From the NCBI GenBank assembly GCA_001464895.1, contig LNEE01000050.1:37036-101035 (forward strand): a DNA stretch of 64,000 nucleotides, written 5' to 3'. The position numbers and the translations under genes were made by a program. Below the pieces are notes generated by a model. That model saw only the letters and a program-made list of their open reading frames with translations. It did no database searches and was not told the origin of the DNA. Below are positions 46,856-58,566 of this stretch, piece after piece; positions within the stretch are counted from its first letter, which is position 1, and each line of letters starts with the position of its first letter. This DNA comes from Betaproteobacteria bacterium Ga0077532. GTDB taxonomy: Bacteria; Pseudomonadota; Gammaproteobacteria; Burkholderiales; Ga0077523.

Positions 46856-48085
46856 ATGATCAAGCTCATCGCCGCAGACCGATTGCGGCCAGGCATGTAC
46901 CTCCACGATCTCAACTGCGACTGGATGTCCCATCCGTTCGTCAGGAGTCGATTCCTCCTGGAGGACCCCGCCGACATCGCGAAGATCGTCTCGTCGGGGA
47001 TCCGGGAGATCTACATCGACACCTCCCGCGGCCTCGATGACGCCAGTGCGCCCACGGTCGAGGAAGTCCGTCAGCGGGTCGATGCGGACATGCTCCGCGC
47101 TGCGACCGAAAAGCCGGACGTGCCGATCCAGCGGACGGTCTCCGAAGAGATGGGCAAGGCGCGAAAGATCTACGAACAGACGGGAAGGGTGGTACGCAAC
47201 GTGATGAACGACGTGCGGCTCGGTCACGCGATCCACGTGGCCGACGTGGAGGCAGTCGTCGAGGACATCACCGCATCCGTCGCGCGAAGCAGCGGTGCTC
47301 TCATCAGCCTCCTTCGCCTGAAGCGCGCCGACGACTACACCTTCCAGCACTGCGTCGCAGTCGGAACACTCCTCGTGACTTTCGCGCGATCGATGGGGCT
47401 GGATCCGGAGACCATTCGCGAAGCCGGTGTCGGTGGCTTGCTCCACGACGTCGGCAAGATGAAAGTGCCCGATGCGGTGCTGAACAAGCCGGGGCGTCTC
47501 ACCGACGAGGAGTTCCAGCTCATCAAGCGCCATCCGTCCGACGGGCATGCAGCGCTCGTGGCGACCGGGTCCGTCGGGGACATCCCCCTCGACATCACCT
47601 TGCATCACCACGAGCGTATGGACGGCACCGGGTACCCGGAGAAGCTCGCTGGCGCCGACATCACGCTGCTCGCGCGGATGTCAGCGATCGTCGACGTGTA
47701 CGACGCGATCACGTCCGATCGCTGCTACCACAAGGGCATGGAGCCGACCGAGGCGCTCCGGAAGATGTTCGAGTGGAGCAAGTTCCACTTCGACGAGAAG
47801 CTGGTGCAGCAATTCATGCGCACCATCGGGATCTATCCGGTGGGGACCCTCGTGATGTTGGAAAGCGGCCGGCTCGGCGTCGTGACCGAGCAGACGGAAG
47901 GCAACCTCCTCGCGCCGAAGGTGTGCGCCTTCTTCAGCACCAGGCAGAACTGCTACATCAAGCCCGAGACGGTGGACCTCGCGAAGTCGATGGGGCGTGG
48001 CGGCGCCGATAGAATCCTGGGGCACGAACAGCCGCAGAAGTGGAACGTGGACCCTTCCCGGTTTCTCGCGGCGCAACCCGCCTGA
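46856..48085 (+). CDS. HD-GYP cyclic-di-GMP phosphodiesterase
   Basis: A 409-aa soluble protein with an N-terminal DUF3391 domain (about residues 1-130; RLRPGMYLHDLNCDWMSHPF) and an HD-GYP domain (about 140-330). The HD pair is His197-Asp198 (GGLLHDVGKMKVPD), the HHERMDGTGYPEKL segment carries an intact GYP loop, and DVYDAITSDRCYHKG completes the metal site. Hydrolysis of c-di-GMP to GMP is therefore likely. A final domain of about 75 residues reads out GTLVMLESGRLGVV. Confidence 0.93.
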   Translation: MIKLIAADRLRPGMYLHDLNCDWMSHPFVRSRFLLEDPADIAKIVSSGIREIYIDTSRGLDDASAPTVEEVRQRVDADMLRAATEKPDVPIQRTVSEEMGKARKIYEQTGRVVRNVMNDVRLGHAIHVADVEAVVEDITASVARSSGALISLLRLKRADDYTFQHCVAVGTLLVTFARSMGLDPETIREAGVGGLLHDVGKMKVPDAVLNKPGRLTDEEFQLIKRHPSDGHAALVATGSVGDIPLDITLHHHERMDGTGYPEKLAGADITLLARMSAIVDVYDAITSDRCYHKGMEPTEALRKMFEWSKFHFDEKLVQQFMRTIGIYPVGTLVMLESGRLGVVTEQTEGNLLAPKVCAFFSTRQNCYIKPETVDLAKSMGRGGADRILGHEQPQKWNVDPSRFLAAQPA

Positions 48086-48096
48086 CCGGCAGGGCC

Positions 48097-48119
48097 CCCT
48101 CGCCATGGCGCGGCGAGGG
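48097..48119. terminator. Hairpin between convergent HD-GYP gene and thiC
   Basis: CCCTCGCC (48097-48104) pairs with GGCGAGGG (48112-48119) around a 7-nt loop, 11 nt after the HD-GYP stop. There is no T-run, so its action as a terminator is uncertain. Confidence 0.4.
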
Positions 48120-48142
48120 CACGGCCTCCCGCCGCGTCTGCG

Positions 48143-50876
<2,734 letters not shown>

Positions 50877-50880
<4 letters not shown>

Positions 50881-50971
50881 CTTCCTACGCCGGCATTACC
50901 CGGGTCAGGTGCTGAGGGACTGTCTCACCCGGCCAGAACGACGCGGCCAGGACCCCTGTGTGCTCGGATGT
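50877..50971 (-). promoter_or_regulatory. TPP riboswitch (THI element) of thiD-thiC
   Basis: On the minus strand the leader contains the conserved thi-box parts in order: CAGGGGTCC, GGGTGAGACAGTCCCTC, CACCTGACCCGGGTAATGCC and GGCGTAGGAAG. These are the pyrimidine-sensing and pyrophosphate-sensing helices. A closing helix can form between ACATC (50967-50971) and GATGT (50877-50881), which includes the thiD start codon, so thiamine pyrophosphate would block initiation directly. The helix assignment is by eye. Confidence 0.88.
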
Positions 50972-51128
50972 GGAGACTAAACCAGCGGCGAGCGGGAGGC
51001 AAAGCCGCATTGGCCGCCATCGCCCCGGCCGCGCCACTGCTTCGCCAAATGACCGACGCGTCATTTAGTGTGGTTGCCGGCGCCGCCTGTGACATAATCG
51101 ACCGGGTTGTCATCCTGCCTATTTGCCC

Positions 51129-51782
51129 ATGGATATCGAGCTGGCGCGCGCCAACATGATCGAGAGCCAGATCCGCACCTGGGATGTTCTCGACCAGCGT
51201 GTGCTTGATCTCGTCGCGGTACTTCGCCGCGAGCAATTCGTCCCCGCCGAGCGCCGCGGCCTTGCCTTTGCCGACATGGAGATCCCCATCGGTCACGGGG
51301 AGGTGATGCTGGCGCCCAAGCTCGAGGCGCGGCTGGTGCAGGAGCTCGGGTTGAAGCCCACCGATCGCGTCCTCGAGATCGGCACCGGCACCGGGTACAC
51401 GACGGCACTCCTCGCACGGCTCTCCGCGCATGTGTACTCGGTCGAGATCATTCCCGAGTTCAGCACCGCGGCCGCCGCGCGTCTCGCCGCCTGCGGGATC
51501 ACCAACGTCACGTTGGAACAGGGCGACGGTGCTACTGGTTGGCCACGCCACGCGCCCTACGACGCGATCCTCCTGACCGGTTCGGTGCCGGAACTCCCCG
51601 AAGAGTTCGGCAAGCAACTCGCTCCCGGGGGGCGCCTGCTCGCGGTGGTCGGGCGGGAACCGATCATGACTGCGCGGCTCACGACCTGCGTGTCGCCCGG
51701 CGCCTTCTCTTCGCAAGGCCTCTTCGAGACCAGCATCCCGCCGCTCAGGCAGGCGCGTGAATCCGGACGGTTCGTGTTCTGA
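51129..51782 (+). CDS. Protein-L-isoaspartate O-methyltransferase family protein
   Basis: A 217-aa SAM-dependent enzyme of the PCMT fold. Motif I reads VLEIGTGTGYTTALLA; the family opening ARANMIESQIRTWDVLDQRV and VPAERRGLAFADMEIPIG are present. Betaproteobacterial proteins of this type usually sit before a TolC-type gene, as here, and may not be true repair enzymes. ATG 51129 is preferred to an upstream TTG. It overlaps the rhodanese gene by 1 bp (TGATG). Confidence 0.9.
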   Translation: MDIELARANMIESQIRTWDVLDQRVLDLVAVLRREQFVPAERRGLAFADMEIPIGHGEVMLAPKLEARLVQELGLKPTDRVLEIGTGTGYTTALLARLSAHVYSVEIIPEFSTAAAARLAACGITNVTLEQGDGATGWPRHAPYDAILLTGSVPELPEEFGKQLAPGGRLLAVVGREPIMTARLTTCVSPGAFSSQGLFETSIPPLRQARESGRFVF

Positions 51783-52105
51783 TGCAGAGAATCGGGGTCG
51801 AGGCACTTCACGAGTGGCTGGAGGATGCCGAGCGGGTATCGCCGGGTATCCTCGATGTGCGAGAAGCCTGGGAAACGGCGCTATGCTCGCTTCCGGGCGC
51901 TGTCCCGCTACCTCTTTCGCAGGGAATCGGTGCGCTGGAGCAACTGCCGCGCGACCGCGACTGGGTGGTGGTGTGTCACCACGGCATGCGTAGTTTTCAG
52001 GTGGCGATGATCATGGAGCGCTCGGGGTTTCCCCGGGTGTACAACCTGGAGGGCGGGATCGACGCCTGGGCGCGATCGGTGGACCCCTCCATGGCGCGGT
52101 ACTGA
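51782..52105 (+). CDS. Single-domain rhodanese
   Basis: A 107-aa sulfurtransferase with active-site Cys in VVVCHHGMRS and the usual ILDVREAWE and YNLEGGIDAWARSVD strands. ATG 51782 overlaps the upstream stop. It is co-transcribed with the PCMT-like and TolC-like genes; how it relates to outer-membrane export is unknown. Confidence 0.92.
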   Translation: MQRIGVEALHEWLEDAERVSPGILDVREAWETALCSLPGAVPLPLSQGIGALEQLPRDRDWVVVCHHGMRSFQVAMIMERSGFPRVYNLEGGIDAWARSVDPSMARY

Positions 52106-52139
52106 ACGAACCCCGGATTCTCAGGAAGAGCTAATAGTC

Positions 52140-53480
52140 ATGCGCAAAGCCAAGCTAGTCGTCGCGTTGTCCCTCGCATTCGGTGCCGCCTCGGCCGGTG
52201 CGGCGGACCTCCTCTCCGTCTATCGCGAAGCGGTCGTGTCCGACCCGCAGTTCGCGTCAGCGCGCGCAACCTATCTCGCAGGTCAGGAGCGCGTCGTCCA
52301 GGGCAAGGCCGGTCTGCTGCCGCAGGTCACCGCGACCGCGAATCTGGGCTACACGACCCTCGACGCCCGCATCATCGGTAACGCCAACTTTCCGTCGCCC
52401 GGCCAGAGAGACTTCAGCAACCGCGTCTACGGCGTGCAACTGACTCAGCCGCTGTACCGCCCCGCCAATTACGCGACCTACGAACAGTCGAAGCTGCAGG
52501 TGGTCGCCTCCGAGATCCAGCTGAGCGTTTCGTCCCAGGACCTCATGGTCCGCGTCTCCCAGGCGTACTTCGACGTGTTGTATGCCGGGGCGAACCTCAC
52601 GTTCATCCGCGCGCAGAAGTCGGCGATCGCCGAGCAGCTCGCCCAGGCCAAGCGGAACTTCGTCGTGGGCACCGCGACGATCACAGACACGAACGATGCC
52701 CAGGCGCGCTTCGACCTCGCGCAGGCGCAGGAGGTGGCTGCAGCGAACGACCTGGAAGTCCGGAACCGCACGCTTGCGGCCATCATCGGCAAGAATCCCG
52801 GAAGTCTCGCCGGCCCCGCCGACCCCATCGTGCTCATGCCGCCGGCCCCCGCCAGCATGGAAGCCTGGGTCGAGCAGGCTCAGACGACAAGTCTTCAGGT
52901 CGAAGTGCAGAAGACGGCCGTGGAGATCGCTGGTCGCGAAGTCACCAAGCAGCGCGCAGGGCATCTGCCCACGCTCGATGCCGTCGCCAGCTACAGCGAC
53001 AGCAAGGCCAATGCGAGCGCCTTCGGTTTCGGTAATGAGGTTCGCCAGACGGTGGTCGGAGTGCAGTTCAGCATGCCGATTTATCTTGGCGGTGCCGTCG
53101 ACTCCCGCGTGCGCGAGTCCATGGCCAACCGCACCAAGGCCGAACAGGATCTCGAGGCGGCGCGCCGTCAGGCGGTTCTGGCCACCCAGCAGTCCTTCCT
53201 CGGCGTCACGGCCGGCCTCGCCCAGGTTCGCGCGCTGGAGCAGGCCCTGCAATCGTCCCAGGTCTCCCTGGAATCCACGAAGCTCGGTCGCGACGTCGGC
53301 GTCCGGACTTCCGTCGACGTCCTGAACGCGCAACAGCAAGTCGCCAACGCGCGGCGTGATCTCGCGAAGGCCACCTACGACACCATCGTCGCCCAGCTCA
53401 GGCTGAAGCAGGCAGTGGGGCGTCTCACGGTCGCCGATCTCGAGGCGGTCAATCGTCTGCTGAAGCCCGAAGCGCAGTAG
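52140..53480 (+). CDS. tolC: TolC-family outer-membrane efflux protein
   Basis: A 446-aa outer-membrane channel with a signal peptide (VALSLAFGAASAGAADLL). Two repeats of the OEP coiled-coil/beta structure are visible: DLLSVYREAVVSDPQFASAR and AYFDVLYAGANLTFIRAQKS in the first, then VEIAGREVTKQRAGHLPTLD and TKAEQDLEAARRQAVLATQQ in the second. It could serve the RND pump at 3752-8036, which has no channel gene of its own, as well as type I secretion. GAAGAG lies upstream of ATG 52140. Confidence 0.94.
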   Translation: MRKAKLVVALSLAFGAASAGAADLLSVYREAVVSDPQFASARATYLAGQERVVQGKAGLLPQVTATANLGYTTLDARIIGNANFPSPGQRDFSNRVYGVQLTQPLYRPANYATYEQSKLQVVASEIQLSVSSQDLMVRVSQAYFDVLYAGANLTFIRAQKSAIAEQLAQAKRNFVVGTATITDTNDAQARFDLAQAQEVAAANDLEVRNRTLAAIIGKNPGSLAGPADPIVLMPPAPASMEAWVEQAQTTSLQVEVQKTAVEIAGREVTKQRAGHLPTLDAVASYSDSKANASAFGFGNEVRQTVVGVQFSMPIYLGGAVDSRVRESMANRTKAEQDLEAARRQAVLATQQSFLGVTAGLAQVRALEQALQSSQVSLESTKLGRDVGVRTSVDVLNAQQQVANARRDLAKATYDTIVAQLRLKQAVGRLTVADLEAVNRLLKPEAQ

Positions 53481-53545
53481 TTCCCGCGCGCTGCGCCGCA
53501 GGTCCGGCGACAAAACCTGCTGTCCGGGCCGCAGCGAGTCCCTCC

Positions 53546-54142
53546 GTGGATTCCGCAGACGTCAGTGCAGAGAAGCGAGCGCTCCGCGATCGCGTGCGCA
53601 GCCTCCGCGATGCGGCGGATCCCGCGCATCGGCGCGAGTGGTCGGTGCGGATCTGCGATCACCTCCTGCGTGAATGCGATCTCACCGGCGCGGGTGCTGT
53701 TCTGAGCTACGCCGGATTCGGCAGCGAGATCGACACGCTGCCGTTCAACCGCGCAATCCTCGGGCGCGGTCTCGCGCTCATCCTGCCCCGGGTCGACCGC
53801 GCTGCGGGTGGTCTGGTGCTCCATCGGGTTCGCGATCTCGAGACCGATCTCGCGCCGGGCGTCTGGGGTATCCGCGAACCCGACCCCAAGCGCTGCGAGG
53901 TGGTCGTGTCTGCCGCGATCGACTGGATGCTGCTGCCCGGACTTGCCTTCGATCGGCACGGCGGGCGCCTCGGCTACGGCGGAGGCTTCTATGATCGACT
54001 GCTGCCGCAGCTCCCGCCGCTCCGGCGCATCGCGGCCGCGTTCCAGTGCCAGATCGTCGACCACGTACCGCGTGGCCCGCACGATGTGTCCATGGACCTC
54101 GTGATCACCGAGAGCGGGACAGCGTTTCCTCCAGCAGCCTGA
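53546..54142 (+). CDS. 5-formyltetrahydrofolate cyclo-ligase
   Basis: A 198-aa enzyme converting 5-formyl-THF to 5,10-methenyl-THF with ATP. The signature is PGLAFDRHGGRLGYGGGFYD and the N-terminal RALRDRVRSLRDA is typical. The start is GTG 53546; TolC stops 65 nt before it. Its last 38 bp overlap the convergent waaA gene. Common symbols are fau or ygfA. Confidence 0.93.
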   Translation: MDSADVSAEKRALRDRVRSLRDAADPAHRREWSVRICDHLLRECDLTGAGAVLSYAGFGSEIDTLPFNRAILGRGLALILPRVDRAAGGLVLHRVRDLETDLAPGVWGIREPDPKRCEVVVSAAIDWMLLPGLAFDRHGGRLGYGGGFYDRLLPQLPPLRRIAAAFQCQIVDHVPRGPHDVSMDLVITESGTAFPPAA

Positions 54143-55367
54143 GTACCCGCCCCGTCGCCCCCCGGTGCTCCGCTGCGAACGCGAGGCCTGCGTGGCCCAT
54201 GGACGCACGGGCCACGTCGTCGCCGAGCAGATGCGCCACTGCCCGCGCGAGTCCGTTCGCGTCCGACACCCGGAGCGCCGCGCCCGTCCGGATCGCAGCT
54301 TCGGTCGCGTCCGCGAAGTTGAAGGTGTGCGGACCGATCAGCACCGGGGTTCCGACGGCGCACGCTTCGATCAGGTTCTGGCCGCCCGTCGGCACGAGGC
54401 TGCCGCCCACGAAGGCGATGTCCGCCGCGCCGAAGTACGCGAACATCTCGCCCATGCTGTCGCCCAGGACTACCTGCGTCGAAGCCGCCACAGGCGTATT
54501 CCCGCTGCGGCGCTCCAGCGTGAAGCCGCGCGCTTCGACCAGCTTCGCGACCTCGTCGAACCGCTGGGGATGTCTCGGCACGAGGACCAGCAGCGCGCCC
54601 GTGTCGGGCATCGAGGCCAGCGCATCGAGAACGATCGCCTCCTCGCCCTCCCGGGTGCTCGCCGCGAGCCATACCGGCCGCGCGGGGCCGAAGCGCTCGC
54701 GGAGCGTCCTGCCCAGGGCGATCTGGGCGACATCGGGCGTCACGTCGAACTTGAGGTTCCCCATCACCGCCACTTGCCGGGCGCCCAGCGCGGTCAACCG
54801 CTCGGCATCGTCGGGCCCTTGTGCCGCGACGACAGCGAGGCCACCCAGGGCGTCGCGCGTCAGCTTCGCGACCCGGCCGTAACCTCGCGCCGAGCGCTCG
54901 GAGAGGCGCGCGTTCACGAGCAGCATCGGGGTGCCGCTGCGACCCGCGCGCGCGATCAGCTCCGGCCACAGCTCCGTTTCCATCAGGATGCCCGCCCGCG
55001 GGCGCCATGCGCGGAGGAAACTGTTCACCGCCCACGGGAGGTCGTAGGGCAGGTAGGCGCTGACCACCCGGTCCCCGAAGAGCTGCTTCCCCGTTTCCCG
55101 GCCAGTGGGTGTGCCGTGCGTGAGCAGCACGCCGTGATCGGGATGCTGTGCGAGCAGCGCCGCCACCAGCGGCTGGGCGGCACGGGTCTCGCCCACCGAC
55201 ACCGCGTGCACCCACAGCCAGGGCCCTGGGCCAGGGGCGTATTGCAGGCCGAAGCGCTCACCGACATGCTCGAGGTAGGCAGGCTGGCGCCGGGCGCGCC
55301 AAGCGAGATGCAACAGCGCGAACGGGATCAGCGCATGCATGACGACGATGTAGAGCCACCGACGCAC
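54105..55367 (-). CDS. waaA: 3-deoxy-D-manno-octulosonic acid transferase
   Basis: A 420-aa inner-membrane glycosyltransferase that adds Kdo to lipid A precursor. An N-terminal membrane anchor (LYIVVMHALIPFALLHLAWR) is followed by the GT-B fold: WVHAVSVGETRAAQPLVAAL, ILMETELWPELIARA, NARLSERSARGYGRV and GGSLVPTGGQNLIEACAVGT. The start is GTG 55367, 2 nt after the waaC stop; length matches the family. Confidence 0.95.
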   Translation of the reverse strand: MRRWLYIVVMHALIPFALLHLAWRARRQPAYLEHVGERFGLQYAPGPGPWLWVHAVSVGETRAAQPLVAALLAQHPDHGVLLTHGTPTGRETGKQLFGDRVVSAYLPYDLPWAVNSFLRAWRPRAGILMETELWPELIARAGRSGTPMLLVNARLSERSARGYGRVAKLTRDALGGLAVVAAQGPDDAERLTALGARQVAVMGNLKFDVTPDVAQIALGRTLRERFGPARPVWLAASTREGEEAIVLDALASMPDTGALLVLVPRHPQRFDEVAKLVEARGFTLERRSGNTPVAASTQVVLGDSMGEMFAYFGAADIAFVGGSLVPTGGQNLIEACAVGTPVLIGPHTFNFADATEAAIRTGAALRVSDANGLARAVAHLLGDDVARASMGHAGLAFAAEHRGATGRVLRLLEETLSRSR

Positions 55368-55369
55368 GG

Positions 55370-56413
55370 TCAGAAGATGACGTCGATCGCGCTCAGCACG
55401 TCCGCCAGGGAGGGTGGGTCCCGCCGATTGCCGACGTTGACCGCCTTGCCGGGCGCGAGGACGCCGGTCGCCGCGGGATCGGTGTCGACGTAGATGCCCA
55501 CGGTCGGTCGGCCGAGTGCGGCAGCGAAGTGCGTGAGGCCGGTGTCCACACCGACGCAGAGTCGCGCCTGCCCGAGCAGGATGGCCATGGCCCGAAGATT
55601 GAGTCGCGGTGCGGTGATGACGTGGCGGAGGTTGTCCGCGATCCGCTCGGCGCGCTTGCGCTCGTCGTCCTGGCCCCAGGGGAGGACGACCGTCATCCCG
55701 TCGGCCGTGAACCGTGCCGACAGCTTCTTCCATTGATGTTCGGGCCAGAGCTTGGATTCCGCGCTGGTCGCGTGCAGGAAGACGACGATGGGCCGATCGG
55801 GCAGCCACGAGAACGACGTGTCGTGATCGAGCCATGCGGGCGGTGCGTCGTCCTCGGAGGGTCTGGCGGGAAGCGGTGGCGCGACGACGCCATAGTCGAG
55901 CTGTGTCGGAAGCTTGTACCCCAACGCGGCGGCAGCGAGTTCGCGGTTGCGCACCACGGCATGCCGTCCCCAAGGGATCCGATGCGTGTGGTCGTAGAAG
56001 AATCGCAGCGGTTCGCGCGAACTGCGCCAATCGAGGCCGTGTCGCTCGCCGCCGGCCATCCGGGTGAGCCACGCACTCTTCAGCAGGCCCTGCGTGTCGA
56101 TGACCGCGTCGTAGTGCGCATGGCGGAGGTTGTCGCCCAGCCGGTGGATCTCACGCCACGTGCCGCCACGGAAGATCGATCCGCGCCAGCGACGAGTTGC
56201 ACACGTGACCACCCGGCGCACACCGGGGTGCAGGCGGGGAATCTCGGCCAGGGACTCCTCGACCAGCCAGTCGATGGCGGCGCCGGGAAACACGGTGCAT
56301 AGGTCGGTGACGACCGGCAGGTTGTGCACGACATCGCCCAGGGACGAAGTCTTGACCAGGAGGAAGGTGCGCAAGGGCGTCGCGATGTCGTCGTCGAGGG
56401 CCCGCGCCGGCAC
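55370..56413 (-). CDS. waaC: LPS heptosyltransferase I
   Basis: A 347-aa GT9 enzyme adding the first L-glycero-D-manno-heptose to Kdo. Motifs: LLVKTSSLGDVVHNLPVVTD at about residues 17-36, IDTQGLLKSAWL, FLHATSAESKLWPEHQWKKL and GVDTGLTHFAAALGRPTVGI. It forms a two-gene operon with waaA and is divergent from the nucleotide-sugar cluster. Confidence 0.95.
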   Translation of the reverse strand: MPARALDDDIATPLRTFLLVKTSSLGDVVHNLPVVTDLCTVFPGAAIDWLVEESLAEIPRLHPGVRRVVTCATRRWRGSIFRGGTWREIHRLGDNLRHAHYDAVIDTQGLLKSAWLTRMAGGERHGLDWRSSREPLRFFYDHTHRIPWGRHAVVRNRELAAAALGYKLPTQLDYGVVAPPLPARPSEDDAPPAWLDHDTSFSWLPDRPIVVFLHATSAESKLWPEHQWKKLSARFTADGMTVVLPWGQDDERKRAERIADNLRHVITAPRLNLRAMAILLGQARLCVGVDTGLTHFAAALGRPTVGIYVDTDPAATGVLAPGKAVNVGNRRDPPSLADVLSAIDVIF

Positions 56414-56756
56414 GGGCAGTGGTGGGAAAGGCTGCAGGTCTCCGGCGTTTGCGCGCCGTCCGACCCGTCGAGCCGCCGGATTCTCTCACCGCGCGGGGGG
56501 CAGCGTCTCGGTGGAATCGATGCTTTCGGCCAGCGCGCATTTCGCATGGTGATCGCCACTCGCACCCCGCGGATGTTCTCGCGACGCGGTAGCCCGGGTC
56601 GCCGAACGCGGGGATTCTCCTATAAAATCCAGTGGCATCAGTTGCCCGATCCGGGTCGCTGGCGTGGGCGTTCGGCGCGGTCGCCGAATGCGCCGGCATC
56701 CTGCCATGGCGTGCTGGCCGCGCCTTCCGTCCGCAGTCTCATCGTATGCAGATCCA
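56414..56756. other. Divergent intergenic region between waaC and glycan cluster
   Basis: This 343-bp gap has no convincing gene; open frames across it have no ribosome-binding site or codon pattern. A TATAAA at 56621-56626 could be a -10 box for the plus-strand cluster, but no clear -35 is seen 17 bp before it. Confidence 0.6.
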
Positions 56757-57719
56757 ATGACATCGAGCGGCAAGCGCGTACTCGTGACCGGCGGCGCCGG
56801 TTTCCTGGGGTCCCACCTCTGCGAGCGCCTGCTGGAGCAGGGCGACGAGGTGCTCTGCGTCGACAACTTCTACACCGGTCGACGCATGAACGTCGCGCAC
56901 CTGCTGACGGATCCGCGGTTCGAGATCCTCCGGCACGACGTCACGATGCCGCTCTACGTGGAAGTCGACGAGATCTACAACCTGGCCTGCCCGGCGTCCC
57001 CCGTGCACTACCAGTTCGATCCGGTCCAGACCACCAAGACGAGCGTGCACGGCGCCATCAACATGCTGGGCCTCGCCAAGCGCGTGAAGGCCCGCATCCT
57101 CCAGGCGTCGACCAGCGAGGTCTACGGTGACCCGGAAGTGCATCCCCAGGTCGAGAGCTACTGGGGCAACGTGAACCCGATCGGCGCCCGCTCGTGCTAC
57201 GACGAGGGCAAGCGCTGCGCCGAGACCCTATTTTTCGACTACCACCGGCAGCACAAGCTGCGCATCCGCGTGGCCCGGATCTTCAACACCTACGGGCCGC
57301 GCATGCGTCCGGATGACGGCCGCGTGGTGTCGAACTTCATCGTGCAGGCGCTGCGCGGGCAGGACATCACCATCTACGGTGACGGCAGCCAGACGCGTTC
57401 GTTCTGCTATGTGGACGATCTCATCGACGGCCTGATGCGTCTCATGAACACGGCGGACGACTTCACCGGCCCGGTGAACATCGGCAACCCTGGCGAGTTC
57501 ACGATGCTCGAACTGGCGCAGAAGGTGATCGCCCTGACGGGCTCGCGCTCGCAGATCGTCCACCGCCCGCTGCCGCAGGACGATCCGGTGCGGCGCTGCC
57601 CGGACATCACGCTTGCGAAGCAGCAGCTGGGCTGGGGGCCGACGATTGCGCTGGAGCAGGGGTTGAAGGCGACGATTGCGTTCTTTGCCGAGCTGCTCGC
57701 CACTGCCCGGGCCGCCTGA
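56757..57719 (+). CDS. UDP-glucuronate decarboxylase (UDP-xylose synthase)
   Basis: A 320-aa extended SDR. The NAD loop is [19 protein letters not shown], the catalytic Tyr-Lys is SCYDEGKR, and [20 protein letters not shown] and [20 protein letters not shown] mark the UXS subfamily. It converts UDP-glucuronate to UDP-xylose for surface glycans. ATG 56757 begins right at the fold; the next gene overlaps by 1 bp (TGATG). Confidence 0.93.
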   Translation: MTSSGKRVLVTGGAGFLGSHLCERLLEQGDEVLCVDNFYTGRRMNVAHLLTDPRFEILRHDVTMPLYVEVDEIYNLACPASPVHYQFDPVQTTKTSVHGAINMLGLAKRVKARILQASTSEVYGDPEVHPQVESYWGNVNPIGARSCYDEGKRCAETLFFDYHRQHKLRIRVARIFNTYGPRMRPDDGRVVSNFIVQALRGQDITIYGDGSQTRSFCYVDDLIDGLMRLMNTADDFTGPVNIGNPGEFTMLELAQKVIALTGSRSQIVHRPLPQDDPVRRCPDITLAKQQLGWGPTIALEQGLKATIAFFAELLATARAA

Positions 57720-58348
57720 TGACGAGTGCGTCCCGTCTTCTTTCCAGCCGGACCTCCGTCGATGTTGCTGGCGCTCTTCAGACGAACGCTGCCCGCGGCG
57801 GATCCGGGCGCCCGTGCACTCTCTGGTTCACGGGGCTCTCGGGGGCTGGCAAGTCGACGCTCGCCAGCGCGCTGGCGAGGCAACTCGCCGAGCGCGGACA
57901 GGCAGCCCACGTGCTGGACGGCGATGTGCTGCGAAAGGGTCTGTCGTCGGATCTGGGCTTCGGCCCCGATGACCGCCGCGAGAACGTCCGACGCGTGGCC
58001 GAGGTTTGCCGGCTGATGAACGATGCCGGACTGATCGTCATCGCGGCACTGATCTCCCCCAACAGCATTGACCGCACGATGGCCCGACAGATCATCGGTC
58101 CGGAGAGTTTCGTCGAGGTCTATCTCGATGCGGATCTGGCCGTCTGCGAGCGGCGGGATCCAAAGGGGCTGTATGCGCGGGCCCGTGCCGGCGCAATCCC
58201 GGAGTTCACCGGCATCTCTGCCCCCTACGATGTGCCGTCGACCCCCGAGCTCGTCGTCCGGACGGGCAGTGACCCGGTCGAAAGATGTGTCGATCAGCTC
58301 CTTTCGCACCTGGACGGTTGGCGTCGCGTGGCGCGGATGGGTGCGTAA
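57719..58348 (+). CDS. Adenylylsulfate-kinase-like protein (CysC family)
   Basis: A 209-aa P-loop kinase: Walker A FTGLSGAGKSTLASALA, the DGDVLRKGLSSDLGF active-site lid and ALISPNSIDR follow the APS-kinase pattern. A 30-residue lead precedes the domain. True APS kinases make PAPS for sulfation; a related protein in Campylobacter capsule clusters was shown to be a cytidine diphosphoramidate kinase. The glycan-cluster context allows either role, and no sulfotransferase or ATP sulfurylase gene is visible here. Confidence 0.88.
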   Translation: MTSASRLLSSRTSVDVAGALQTNAARGGSGRPCTLWFTGLSGAGKSTLASALARQLAERGQAAHVLDGDVLRKGLSSDLGFGPDDRRENVRRVAEVCRLMNDAGLIVIAALISPNSIDRTMARQIIGPESFVEVYLDADLAVCERRDPKGLYARARAGAIPEFTGISAPYDVPSTPELVVRTGSDPVERCVDQLLSHLDGWRRVARMGA

Positions 58349-58566
58349 CGGATTCATGCGACCGGCAATAGGGGCATTTGATATGCTGCGCTCGATCGGA
58401 TGCATGAGCCCTGTCCCTCCGAACCTGACGGTGATGGCGCCGCGAGTCCCGTTCTCGCCAGTCGGTTGCCCGCTGCGCCTCCACTCACGAAACGCCGCGG
58501 CCGCCTCATCGAAGCGAAGGATGCCTCGGCCATGGAAAGATCTGCTGCCAACCTGAGGAGGTATTG

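Noticed and set aside
51074..51098. TTGCCG/CATAAT as a sigma-70 promoter for the PCMT-like gene
   Set aside because: The spacer is only 13 nt, too short for a normal sigma-70 promoter.
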